A stretch of 14,650 bases of DNA, taken from positions 1-14,650 of the forward strand of contig JANNNE010000339.1 of NCBI GenBank assembly GCA_031398385.1. Reading direction: 5' to 3'. Source of the stretch: Ideonella_A sp031398385. GTDB taxonomy: Bacteria > Pseudomonadota > Gammaproteobacteria > Burkholderiales > Burkholderiaceae_C. Shown in pieces: positions 1 to 6,507 of the stretch (positions are counted from its first letter, which is position 1; each line of letters starts with the position of its first letter). Below the pieces are notes generated by a model. It ran no database searches and had not been told where the DNA came from. It saw only the letters and a program-made list of their open reading frames with translations. The position numbers and the translations under genes are program-made.

Positions 1-44
1 GCATCGGGCATCGCCGGCATCTGTGCGGCGCTTTTGTCTGTCAT
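1..44 (-). CDS. 5' end of a leftward gene, product unknown (partial)
   Basis: An ATG at 44-42 on the minus strand is preceded by a strong Shine-Dalgarno, AGGAGA at 54-49, four bases upstream. The frame stays open to the window edge and encodes MTDKSAAQMPAMPD. Only 14 complete codons are visible, so no domain can be recognised. The gene lies downstream of pgeF on the same strand, with the rightward small membrane-protein gene in between. In several betaproteobacteria a PHA synthase gene (phaC) lies close to a pgeF homologue, so phaC is one guess, but nothing in these residues proves it. The ribosome binding site is the main reason to believe the start. Confidence 0.6.
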   Translation of the reverse strand, partial: MTDKSAAQMPAMPD

Positions 45-155
45 GTTGTCTCCTCTGCACGCCGGGGCGGGATCCCTGGCAACATCATCGGTTCACAGTG
101 CGCCCGCCAACCAACCTCGACACTGTTCAACAAGCTACCTGGAAGGATACACGGC

Positions 156-455
156 ATGTACCTGGTTGCCATCGGCTGGATGTATGTGGTGCTGATGATG
201 ACCGCAGCCGAGCTGTCGAGCCCGTCGGGAACCGTGCTCGGTGCCTTGATCACGCTGCTGCTGTACGGCCTGCTGCCGATCGGCTTGCTGCTCTACATCA
301 TGGCCACGCCGATGCGCGGCCGGGCCAGGCGACAGCGCGAGCGCGAGGAGCAACTGCAGGCCGAAGCCGCGGGTGAGGCCGGCTCAGTCGGTCAACCAGA
401 TGCCGGCGGCCATGCGGCCGGTGATGCGGTCGCGCCGGTACGAAAAGAACCGTGA
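156..455 (+). CDS. small membrane protein, hypothetical
   Basis: The 99-residue product begins MYLVAIGWMYVVLMM. It has two hydrophobic stretches, about residues 2-17 and 27-50, then a charged Arg/Glu-rich segment (54-68) and an Ala/Gly-rich tail. The start is supported by GGAAGGA at 141-147, eight bases before the ATG. It is probably a two-helix inner-membrane protein with a cytoplasmic charged tail. I do not recognise a function. The last 72 bases lie antisense to the conserved 3' end of pgeF, so residues 77-99 may be constrained by pgeF rather than by their own role. The MYLV-IG beginning resembles that of the Trp-rich protein on the other side of pgeF. Confidence 0.65.
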   Translation: MYLVAIGWMYVVLMMTAAELSSPSGTVLGALITLLLYGLLPIGLLLYIMATPMRGRARRQREREEQLQAEAAGEAGSVGQPDAGGHAAGDAVAPVRKEP

Positions 456-1172
456 TTCGTCTTCGACGGTGCACAGATCCACGGCGGTGATCCGGCTCAT
501 ACCGACCGCGCGCAGGCTGTCGGCCGCCAGGCCCGACAGATCGGCCAGCCATTTGCCGGGACGCGCGGCGCCGCGCTCGACGAAGCGCTGAGCGCCGAAC
601 GCGGGATCAACCGCGAACGCATCGAGCACATCGGAGCCGACTTCGAACTGGCGCGGGCCGATGCAGGGCCCCAGCCACGCCTCGACCTCATCGATCGGAC
701 ATCTGGCCGCCTCGGCCACGGCCCGAGCGGTGGCGGGCAGAATCCCGGCCGACAAGCCACGCCATCCGGCATGGGCTGCCGCCACCGCGCGACCAGCGGC
801 TGAGAACAATACCGGAAGGCAATCGGCCACCTGCACCATACAGGCGATACCGGCGATGCTGCTGACACTGGCGTCGGCCCGGTGAATCGGCGCGCCCGGC
901 AAGCCATCCTCGGCCTGCAGGCGGACTACCCGACAGCCATGCACCTGCTCCAGCCAGACCGGATGGGCCTCGATGCAGGCGCGCAGGATCGCTTCGTTGC
1001 GGGCTACCGCCTGGGCATCGTCGCCCAGACCGGGGCGCAGATTGAAGCTGTCGAACGGCGGTTGGCTGACGCCGCCGTGCCGGGTCGTCATCACCGCAGC
1101 AACACCGCGCGGCGTCCATTGCGGACGCAACCAATCGGCCGAACCAGCGAGGTTCGTCGGCCCGCCGCTCAC
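384..1172 (-). CDS. pgeF: peptidoglycan editing factor PgeF (laccase domain, YfiH/DUF152 family)
   Basis: This is a cytoplasmic single-domain protein of the copper-polyphenol-oxidase-like (laccase) family. Its E. coli member YfiH/PgeF is implicated in keeping wrong amino acids out of peptidoglycan precursors; other members act on purine nucleosides. With the start chosen here it has 262 residues, in the normal family range. Visible signatures are TTRHGGVS (29-36), WLEQVHG with His78, ADCLPV with Cys118, and AAAHAGWRG with His134. His78, Cys118 and His134 are the expected metal-binding triad. WLGPCIGP and the C-terminal FFSYRRD are also present. The frame is open upstream to 1334, but that part is basic, low-complexity and lies inside the Trp-rich gene. 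The GTG at 1172-1170 overlaps that gene's TGA as GTGA, which suggests translational coupling. No good Shine-Dalgarno precedes it. Confidence 0.93.
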   Translation of the reverse strand: MSGGPTNLAGSADWLRPQWTPRGVAAVMTTRHGGVSQPPFDSFNLRPGLGDDAQAVARNEAILRACIEAHPVWLEQVHGCRVVRLQAEDGLPGAPIHRADASVSSIAGIACMVQVADCLPVLFSAAGRAVAAAHAGWRGLSAGILPATARAVAEAARCPIDEVEAWLGPCIGPRQFEVGSDVLDAFAVDPAFGAQRFVERGAARPGKWLADLSGLAADSLRAVGMSRITAVDLCTVEDESRFFSYRRDRITGRMAAGIWLTD

Positions 1173-1411
1173 CGGCGACGACGCGTGCCGGTGCCGATGG
1201 CTTCCATCGACCGTTCGCGGCGCTTTTCCTGTTTTTCTTCGAGCTTGCGCATTTCGCGACGTTTGTAATATCCGGTTGCATCCGCCCACGCCCACCAGAC
1301 CACCGCGCCGGCAAATGGCGACAAGATGCCCCACCAGGGCCAGTTGACCACCGGGGCGACGTCAGTCATTTTCAAGGTCAGCAGCAGCACACCGATGATG
1401 ACGAGATACAT
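1169..1411 (-). CDS. small Trp-rich membrane protein (TIGR04438-like)
   Basis: The 80-residue protein has an N-terminal hydrophobic segment (1-13), then NWPWWG and VVWWAWAD, giving Trp24, 26, 27, 39, 40 and 42. A highly charged Lys/Arg/Glu helix (50-70) and an RRRR end follow. The size, Trp pattern and charged tail match the small Trp-rich proteins described mainly in Betaproteobacteria, which have no known function. The layout suggests one or two membrane helices and a cytoplasmic basic tail. Only a weak GGGG-type ribosome site precedes the ATG at 1411-1409. Its stop overlaps the proposed pgeF GTG start, so the two genes are probably cotranscribed. Confidence 0.85.
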   Translation of the reverse strand: MYLVIIGVLLLTLKMTDVAPVVNWPWWGILSPFAGAVVWWAWADATGYYKRREMRKLEEKQEKRRERSMEAIGTGTRRRR

Positions 1412-1476
1412 GGGCTACCCCAGGTTGAAGGCGATACGCCCGAAAAAAGCGGTCAACGCCGTCCGGTTAAGATCCG

Positions 1477-1505
1477 TTGATGGTTCGGGAACGATTCAAT
1501 ATAGC
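1477..1505 (+). promoter_or_regulatory. sigma70-type promoter for the cytochrome c gene
   Basis: TTGATG at 1477-1482 and TATAGC at 1500-1505 are separated by exactly 17 bases. Each matches four of six consensus positions. Transcription would begin near 1512 and give a leader of about 28 bases that contains the cytochrome ribosome binding site. Prediction by eye only. Confidence 0.5.
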
Positions 1506-1539
1506 CCATCCCCGACATTCGAATAAGGAAAGAAACGTC

Positions 1540-1854
1540 ATGAAAACAGTTCTCCGTTTGACCGCATTGAGCGCCCTGCTGGCTGCAACGGCGTTCGGCG
1601 CGTCGGCGAGTCAGGACTTGGCCACCAAGAAGAATTGCATGGCGTGTCATGCAACCGACAAGAAACTGGTCGGGCCGTCATACAAGGATGTCGCCGCCAA
1701 ATACGCCGGCCAGAAAGATGCCGTCGACAAGCTTGCGCAAAAGGTCATGAAGGGGGGCTCGGGCACCTGGGGACCGGTGCCGATGCCGGCCAATCCACAG
1801 GTCAGCGACGCCGAGGCGAAAGAGCTGGTGCGCTGGATCATGACGGTCAAGTAA
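1540..1854 (+). CDS. periplasmic c-type cytochrome (class I, c-551/c-552-like)
   Basis: The 104-residue precursor has a Sec signal peptide (MKTVLRLTALSALLAATAFGASA) with likely cleavage near residue 23, leaving a mature domain of about 81 residues. That is the size of Pseudomonas cytochrome c-551. The heme attachment site is CMACH (Cys33, Cys36, His37). VGPSYKDVAAKYAG follows, as in this family. Met82 in PVPMPAN is the likely sixth heme ligand. It should carry electrons in the periplasm, for example to a terminal oxidase or a denitrification enzyme; the partner is not encoded nearby. The start at 1540 is chosen because AAGGA (1525-1529) lies ten bases upstream and the signal peptide begins there. 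A longer in-frame ATG at 1477 lies inside the predicted promoter. The gene appears monocistronic and converges on acs. Confidence 0.95.
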   Translation: MKTVLRLTALSALLAATAFGASASQDLATKKNCMACHATDKKLVGPSYKDVAAKYAGQKDAVDKLAQKVMKGGSGTWGPVPMPANPQVSDAEAKELVRWIMTVK

Positions 1855-1900
1855 TACAACCGCTTTCGAGCGTGCATGGCCCCGCGAACGGGGGCAACGA

Positions 1901-1924
1901 AAAGGCCCCGCATGCGGGGGCCTT
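1901..1924. terminator. bidirectional hairpin terminator between cytochrome c and acs
   Basis: AAGGCCCCGCA is followed directly by TGCGGGGGCCTT, a near-perfect inverted repeat with one extra G. A-rich sequence lies on the left (1899-1903) and TT on the right. It sits between two convergent genes and could serve both. A second smaller GC hairpin (GCCCC/GGGGC) lies at 1879-1895. The U-tract is short, so efficiency is uncertain. Confidence 0.7.
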
Positions 1925-1964
1925 CCAACTTGTGCGGCCGGGCCGCACGCCAATCACCGCGCGT

Positions 1965-3929
1965 TCAATAGGCCTGCCCGAGCTGCTCCAGGATGGCCGG
2001 ATTCTCGAGTGTGCTCGTATCCTGCGTGACCGCCTCGTTCTTGGCGACCGAACGCAACAGCCGGCGCATGATCTTGCCGGAGCGGGTCTTCGGCAGGTTG
2101 TCGCCGAAGCGGATGTCCTTCGGCTTGGCAATCGGGCCGATCTCGCGTCCGACCCAGTCACGCAGCTGCTTGGCGATCTGTTTGGCTTCATCGCCGCTCG
2201 GGCGCCCACGCTTCAAAACCACGAAGGCGCAGATGGCCTCGCCGGTGGTGTCGTCCGGACGACCGACCACCGCCGCCTCGGCCACCAGTTCGGTGCAACT
2301 CACCAGCGCCGACTCGATCTCCATCGTGCCCATGCGGTGACCGGACACGTTCAGCACATCGTCGATGCGGCCGGTGATCGTGAAATAGCCGGTCTTGGCA
2401 TCGCGGATCGCGCCGTCGCCAGCGAGGTAATACTTGCCCTGGAAATCGGCCGGGTAATAACTGGTCTTGAAGCGCTCGGGATCGCCCCAGATGGTGCGGA
2501 TCATGCTGGGCCACGGCTTCTTGACGACCAGGATGCCGCCCTGGCCGTTGGCCACGTCCTTGCCGGTCTCGTCGACAACGGCGGCCATGATGCCTGGGAA
2601 CGGCAAGGTGCAGGATCCTGGCACCAGCGGCGTCGCGCCGGGCAGCGGCGTGATCATGTGGCCGCCGGTTTCGGTCTGCCAGAAGGTATCGACGATCGGG
2701 CAGCGCCCGCCGCCGATGTTCAGGTGGTACCACTCCCAGGCCGCAGGGTTGATCGGCTCACCGACCGAGCCGAGGATGCGCAGCGAACTCAGGTCGTATT
2801 TTCTCGGATGCACGGCCTCGTTGCTTTCGGCCGCCTTGATCAGCGAGCGGATGGCCGTCGGCGCGGTATAGAAAATCGTGCAGCGGTGGGCCTCGATCAT
2901 CTTCCAGAAACGGCCGGCGTCCGGATAGGTCGGCACGCCTTCGAACACGATCTCGGTCGCACCCAATGCCAGCGGACCGTAGGCGATGTAGGTGTGGCCG
3001 GTGACCCAGCCGATATCGGCGGTGCACCAGAAAATGTCGTCGGGCTTCAGGTCGAAGGTCCACTTGGTGGTCAGCGCCGCGTGCAGCAGATAGCCACCGG
3101 TGGAATGCTGGACACCCTTGGGCTTGCCGGTCGAGCCCGAGGTATAGAGCAGGAACAGCGGGTGTTCGGCCTCGACCCACTCGGGTTCGCAGACATCGGA
3201 TGCATCGGCGGTCAGCTCGTGCAGCCAGCGGTCGCGGCTGTCGTCCCAGGCGACGGTGCCGCCGGTGCGCTGGTAGACGACCACATCCTTGATCGATTCG
3301 CAGCCGCCGAGAGTCAGCGCTTCGTCGACGATGGCCTTCAGCGGCAGTTTCTTGCCGCCACGCAGCTGCTCGTCGGCGGTGATCACCATCACCGCGCCAG
3401 CACCTTCGATGCGGTCGCGCAGGCTTTGCGCCGAAAAGCCGCCGAACACCACCGAATGGGTCGCGCCGATGCGGGCACAGGCCTGCATCGCCGTCACCCC
3501 TTCGATCGACATCGACATGTAGATGACGACCCGATCACCCTTCTTGACCCCGCGCGCCTTCAGCGCATTGGCCATCTTCGCGGTGCGCGCCAGCAACTCG
3601 CTGTAGCTGACGCGGGTCACCTTGCCGTCGTCGGCCTCGAAGATGATTGCGGTCTTGTCGCCGAGCCCGGCTTCGATCTGCTTGTCCAGGCAGTTGTACG
3701 AAACATTCAGCTTGCCGTCGGCAAACCATTTGAAGAACGGCGCATTGCTGCTGTCGAGCACCTGAGTGAACGGGGTTTGCCAGCTGACGAATTCGCGCGC
3801 CAGACGCGCCCAGTAGCCTTCGTAGTCGGCCTCTGCTTCGGCGCATAACTTGTCGTACGCCGCCATTCCGGAAACGTGGGCGTCCTTTGCAAGCGCCGCG
3901 GGCGGCTGGTAGATCGCGGTGTCGGTCAT
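1965..3929 (-). CDS. acs: acetyl-CoA synthetase (AMP-forming)
   Basis: The enzyme activates acetate to acetyl-CoA through acetyl-AMP in the cytoplasm, allowing growth on acetate and acetate scavenging. The 654-residue length matches the usual 650 or so. Visible signatures are the N-terminal domain start (YDKLCAEAEADYEGYWARLAREF), the P-loop YTSGSTGKPKG (262-272), CTADIGWVTGHTYIAYGPL, the TFWQTETGG substrate-binding segment, the hinge region ITGRIDDVLNVSGHRMGT, and PKTRSGKIMRR with catalytic Lys619. That lysine is the known acetylation site controlling Acs in other bacteria. The ATG at 3929 is preceded by AGGAGAC five bases upstream. Acs stands alone on its strand, divergent from the YqhA-family gene, with an approximate palindrome in its leader. 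Confidence 0.98.
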   Translation of the reverse strand: MTDTAIYQPPAALAKDAHVSGMAAYDKLCAEAEADYEGYWARLAREFVSWQTPFTQVLDSSNAPFFKWFADGKLNVSYNCLDKQIEAGLGDKTAIIFEADDGKVTRVSYSELLARTAKMANALKARGVKKGDRVVIYMSMSIEGVTAMQACARIGATHSVVFGGFSAQSLRDRIEGAGAVMVITADEQLRGGKKLPLKAIVDEALTLGGCESIKDVVVYQRTGGTVAWDDSRDRWLHELTADASDVCEPEWVEAEHPLFLLYTSGSTGKPKGVQHSTGGYLLHAALTTKWTFDLKPDDIFWCTADIGWVTGHTYIAYGPLALGATEIVFEGVPTYPDAGRFWKMIEAHRCTIFYTAPTAIRSLIKAAESNEAVHPRKYDLSSLRILGSVGEPINPAAWEWYHLNIGGGRCPIVDTFWQTETGGHMITPLPGATPLVPGSCTLPFPGIMAAVVDETGKDVANGQGGILVVKKPWPSMIRTIWGDPERFKTSYYPADFQGKYYLAGDGAIRDAKTGYFTITGRIDDVLNVSGHRMGTMEIESALVSCTELVAEAAVVGRPDDTTGEAICAFVVLKRGRPSGDEAKQIAKQLRDWVGREIGPIAKPKDIRFGDNLPKTRSGKIMRRLLRSVAKNEAVTQDTSTLENPAILEQLGQAY

Positions 3930-3946
3930 CGTTGTCTCCTGAGCGT

Positions 3947-3965
3947 CGAATTGGTTAACGATTCG
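3947..3965. promoter_or_regulatory. approximate palindrome in the acs leader (possible operator)
   Basis: CGAAT at 3947-3951 and ATTCG at 3961-3965 form an inverted repeat centred on a GTTAAC palindrome (3954-3959). With one mismatch it extends to GTCGAAT/ATTCGGC. It lies just upstream of the acs Shine-Dalgarno in the 204-base divergent region between acs and the YqhA-family gene. It could be a regulator site or a leader hairpin; no regulator can be named. Confidence 0.3.
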
Positions 3966-4081
3966 GCTGACGATAGCCAGATGCTCTTACGAACGCCTTA
4001 CTGATGCGGCAGACAGCCCCGAACGACGCCAGGCACGCGCCGCGAATGGCCGTTCGGATCCAGCGTTAATAGCGGCCCACC

Positions 4082-4087
4082 TACAAT
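4082..4087 (+). promoter_or_regulatory. possible -10 element (TACAAT) for the YqhA-family operon
   Basis: TACAAT lies 47 bases before the ATG at 4134 in the divergent intergenic region. It matches five of six sigma70 -10 positions. No convincing -35 hexamer is seen at 16-18 bases upstream, so the call is weak. Confidence 0.3.
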
Positions 4088-4133
4088 CTCGACATCCGTA
4101 ATTTCCCGCATGCCAACGGGTTAACCCCAGCCG

Positions 4134-4736
4134 ATGTCCACCGAACCCGTCATTCCCCGACCCATCAAGCTGGGACCGATTCCTGCCATCATTTTTGCAA
4201 GCCGTTGGCTGCAATTGCCGCTTTATATCGGCCTGATCCTGGCCCAGGTTGTTTACGTCTATCACTTCTGGGTCGAGCTGTTGCACCTGGTCGAAGCCGC
4301 ATTCGGCAACACCGCGGCCTTGCAGAAGCTGGTTACGAGCATTGGCTACCGGGCCGATGCGCCGGTCACCTCGCTGAACGAGACCGTGATCATGCTGGTG
4401 GTGCTGGCGCTGATCGATGTCGTGATGATCAGCAATCTGCTGATCATGGTGATCGTCGGCGGCTACGAAACTTTCGTCTCGCGGATGAACCTGCAAGATC
4501 ACCCGGATCAGCCCGAGTGGCTGAACCACGTCAATGCGTCGGTGCTGAAGGTCAAGCTGGCGACCGCGATCATCGGCATCAGCTCGATCCACCTGCTGAA
4601 GACCTTCATCAACGCCGACAACTACACCGACAAGGTGTTGTTGTGGCAGACCCTGATCCACATCGCGTTCCTGTTCTCTGCGCTGGCCATTGCCTATACC
4701 GACCGGTTGATGATCAACTCGTCGGCCAAGCACTGA
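4134..4736 (+). CDS. YqhA/UPF0114 family integral membrane protein (TIGR00645)
   Basis: The 200-residue protein has about four membrane segments (roughly 26-50, 84-108, 138-158 and 170-190). The conserved family features are SRWLQLPLYIGLILAQ near the N-terminus, LALIDVVMISNLLIMVIVGGYETFVSR (91-117) and WLNHVNASVLKVKLATAIIGISSIHLLKTFIN (129-160). The family is widespread in proteobacteria but its function is unknown. The protein is longer than E. coli YqhA (about 164 residues), mainly in the N-terminus and the loop around residues 55-80. The start is the first ATG after an in-frame stop at 4122-4124. No strong ribosome site precedes it. The DUF2062 gene follows 24 bases later, probably in the same operon. 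Confidence 0.93.
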   Translation: MSTEPVIPRPIKLGPIPAIIFASRWLQLPLYIGLILAQVVYVYHFWVELLHLVEAAFGNTAALQKLVTSIGYRADAPVTSLNETVIMLVVLALIDVVMISNLLIMVIVGGYETFVSRMNLQDHPDQPEWLNHVNASVLKVKLATAIIGISSIHLLKTFINADNYTDKVLLWQTLIHIAFLFSALAIAYTDRLMINSSAKH

Positions 4737-4760
4737 CATGGGCGCGCGCAGGCACTCGCG

Positions 4761-5300
4761 ATGAGTCGCTGGTTGCCGACGCGGGCGCATCTGCGCGGTT
4801 CTCGCTGGCTGCGCCCGCTCGCCCATCATTTCGACAATGACCGGCTCTGGCTGACCGATCGGCACAGCGTGGCGCTGGCGGTGGCGATCGGTGTCTTCTT
4901 CGGTTTCATGCTCCCGATTGCCCAGTTCCTGTTCGCGGTGGCGGTGGCCATCGCCCTGCGCGCGAATGTCGCGATTGCCGCGGCGGCCACGCTGGTCTCG
5001 AACCCGCTGACCTTTCCGCCGATCTACTGGGCGGCGTACAAGCTCGGCCGCTGGATTCTCGGCGCCCCGGCTGACCGCGAGGGCGCGCTGCGGATCGAAC
5101 AACAAGCCGAAGCGCTGATGTCGCAGACCGGCTTCCTGGCCGGGATCTGGTCATCGATCCAGTCGGCAGGTGCGCCGCTGATCGTCGGCTTGGCGGTGCT
5201 GGCAATCTCGGGCGCCATCATCGGCTTCGTGCTGGTCTGGCTGTTGTGGCGTCCGCATGCGCGGCAGCCGGAAGACGCGGACTCGTCGCCGCCGGCCTGA
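4761..5300 (+). CDS. DUF2062 domain-containing membrane protein
   Basis: The 179-residue protein carries the DUF2062 signature. A short amphipathic N-terminus with HHFDNDRLWLTDRHSVALAVAIGVFFGFMLPIAQ (22-55) is followed by a hydrophobic segment, the conserved SNPLTFPPIYWAAYKLG (80-96), a soluble stretch (100-130), a C-terminal helix pair (136-163) and a polar tail. It is an inner-membrane protein of unknown function; some family members occur near glycosyltransferase genes, but no such neighbour is seen here. It starts 24 bases after the YqhA-family stop, so coexpression is likely. The ribosome site before the ATG is weak, and the start could be a few codons off. Confidence 0.9.
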   Translation: MSRWLPTRAHLRGSRWLRPLAHHFDNDRLWLTDRHSVALAVAIGVFFGFMLPIAQFLFAVAVAIALRANVAIAAAATLVSNPLTFPPIYWAAYKLGRWILGAPADREGALRIEQQAEALMSQTGFLAGIWSSIQSAGAPLIVGLAVLAISGAIIGFVLVWLLWRPHARQPEDADSSPPA

Positions 5301-5323
5301 GCGCGCCAGCATCGGCCCCTGCC

Positions 5324-5339
5324 CCGGCCACGCGGCCGG
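5324..5339. terminator. GC hairpin between convergent DUF2062 and mnhG genes
   Basis: CCGGCC (5324-5329) and GGCCGG (5334-5339) pair perfectly around a four-base ACGC loop in the 47-base gap between two gene ends. There is no T-run on either side, so this may be a weak or Rho-assisted terminator, or only a GC-rich palindrome. Confidence 0.3.
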
Positions 5340-5347
5340 TCCTCCGA

Positions 5348-5689
5348 TCAGGGATGCGGCAGGTCGCGCGGCAGCTCGGCCTGGGATGCGACCCGCAGAT
5401 GCAGGCCGGACTTGGCCATCAGATTCGCCGATACCGGTGCGGTGGCGAACAGGAATACCGTGATCAGCAGTTCGCGCACCGAGAAATCACCCTGGCTCAG
5501 GTGAAACAGAAAACTGGCGATCACCACACTACCGACGCCCAGCGTGGTGCTCTTGGTGGGCGCGTGCAGGCGCATGAAGAAATCGTTGAAACGGACCAGG
5601 CCGATGGCGCCGATCAGCGTGAACAGGCCCCCCGTCACCAGCAGCGCGGCAACCGGGATCTGGATCCAGAGCGAAACATCATTCATCAC
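5348..5689 (-). CDS. mnhG: monovalent cation/H+ antiporter subunit G
   Basis: This is the last gene of the Mrp operon. The 113-residue inner-membrane protein has three predicted helices (about 8-32, 48-65 and 72-92). It carries the MnhG/PhaG family core GLVRFNDFFMRLHAPTKSTTLG (30-51). It is an accessory subunit of the multisubunit Mrp antiporter, which exchanges Na+ or K+ for protons and supports pH and salt homeostasis; the subunit is needed for complex function in studied homologues. The start is ATG 5689, with AAGGGA about nine bases upstream. An alternative ATG is the next codon. Unlike the upstream junctions, there is a 27-base gap after mnhF. Confidence 0.95.
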   Translation of the reverse strand: MMNDVSLWIQIPVAALLVTGGLFTLIGAIGLVRFNDFFMRLHAPTKSTTLGVGSVVIASFLFHLSQGDFSVRELLITVFLFATAPVSANLMAKSGLHLRVASQAELPRDLPHP

Positions 5690-5716
5690 ATCGTTCCCTT
5701 GAAGTCGTGACGGGAT

Positions 5717-5989
5717 TCAGCCCATCACATCGCCGCGCGTGAGAAAGCGCGCCAATGCCACCGTCGAAATGAATCCGAGCAAGGCGATCAGCAGCGCCAC
5801 CTCGAAGAACAGCGTGCTGGAGAACTGCAGGCCGAGCAGCACCGACAAGGCCACCGTATTGACATACAAGGTGTCGACGGCGAGCACGCGGTCGCAGGGG
5901 TCGGGGCCGGCCAGCAGGCGCCAGCTGCCCAGCAGGATCGCCAAGGCCACCGCGCCGAGTGCGAAATGGAGTGCCCATTCGATGATCAT
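5717..5989 (-). CDS. mnhF: monovalent cation/H+ antiporter subunit F
   Basis: The 90-residue protein has three membrane helices (about 4-24, 38-55 and 60-82). It carries the MnhF/PhaF motif GPDPCDRVLAVDTL (28-41). It is a small subunit of the Mrp complex; some related antiporters are linked to cholate or cation efflux. The ATG overlaps the mnhE stop as ATGA, and a strong AAGGAG (6003-5998) inside the mnhE 3' end sits eight bases upstream, so the start is secure. Confidence 0.95.
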   Translation of the reverse strand: MIIEWALHFALGAVALAILLGSWRLLAGPDPCDRVLAVDTLYVNTVALSVLLGLQFSSTLFFEVALLIALLGFISTVALARFLTRGDVMG

Positions 5990-6507
5990 CCGAGGATCTC
6001 CTTCAGCGGTTGCTCGTAACGCTGCTTGATGGTCGCGATCAAGGCCTGCGCATCCTCGCAGTCGAGCACATGGACCGTGATGTCGTTGGCCTCCTCATCG
6101 ATCTCGCACGACACGGTGCCGGGTGTATTGGTGATGATGCTGGCCAGCAGGACCTGCGCGAGCGGATGCCGGATCTCCATCGGCACCTGGATCCACGCCG
6201 GCTGCGGGTTCGAACGCGGCGCCAACACGATGCGGGCCACCACCAGATTGGAAACGATGACGTCCCAGATCACGATGCGCAGCAGCCGCAACACCTGACG
6301 CGGCGCGCGGGGCGACACCTGAATCTGGAGGAAGCCGTCGACCAGCCAGGGGATGACCGCGCCAAGGACCCCGGCCGTGATCAGTTGCGGCAAGACCAGC
6401 GACTGCTGCAGCAACAACCAGCCGATGGCGATCACGATCGACAACGTCGGGTGGGCGAACCACTTCCGGAGCGGGGCGTCCTGCGACGACGGGGCGCGCT
6501 TGTTCAT
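5986..6507 (-). CDS. mnhE: monovalent cation/H+ antiporter subunit E
   Basis: The 173-residue Mrp subunit E has two N-terminal hydrophobic segments (about 22-38 and 40-60), an amphipathic region with RLLRIVIWDVIVSNLVVARIVLAP (74-97), and a cytoplasmic C-terminal domain. The family motif LLASIITNTPGTVSCEID (120-137) is intact. The subunit is part of the Mrp membrane complex. The ATG overlaps the mnhD stop as ATGA with no clear ribosome site, which points to translational coupling. Its own stop overlaps the mnhF start. Confidence 0.95.
   Translation of the reverse strand: MNKRAPSSQDAPLRKWFAHPTLSIVIAIGWLLLQQSLVLPQLITAGVLGAVIPWLVDGFLQIQVSPRAPRQVLRLLRIVIWDVIVSNLVVARIVLAPRSNPQPAWIQVPMEIRHPLAQVLLASIITNTPGTVSCEIDEEANDITVHVLDCEDAQALIATIKQRYEQPLKEILG

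Noticed and set aside
1635..3848. 737-codon rightward open frame opposite acs
   Set aside because: It is antisense to a complete, motif-perfect acs, and its product is an Arg/Gly/His-rich composition typical of high-GC shadow frames.
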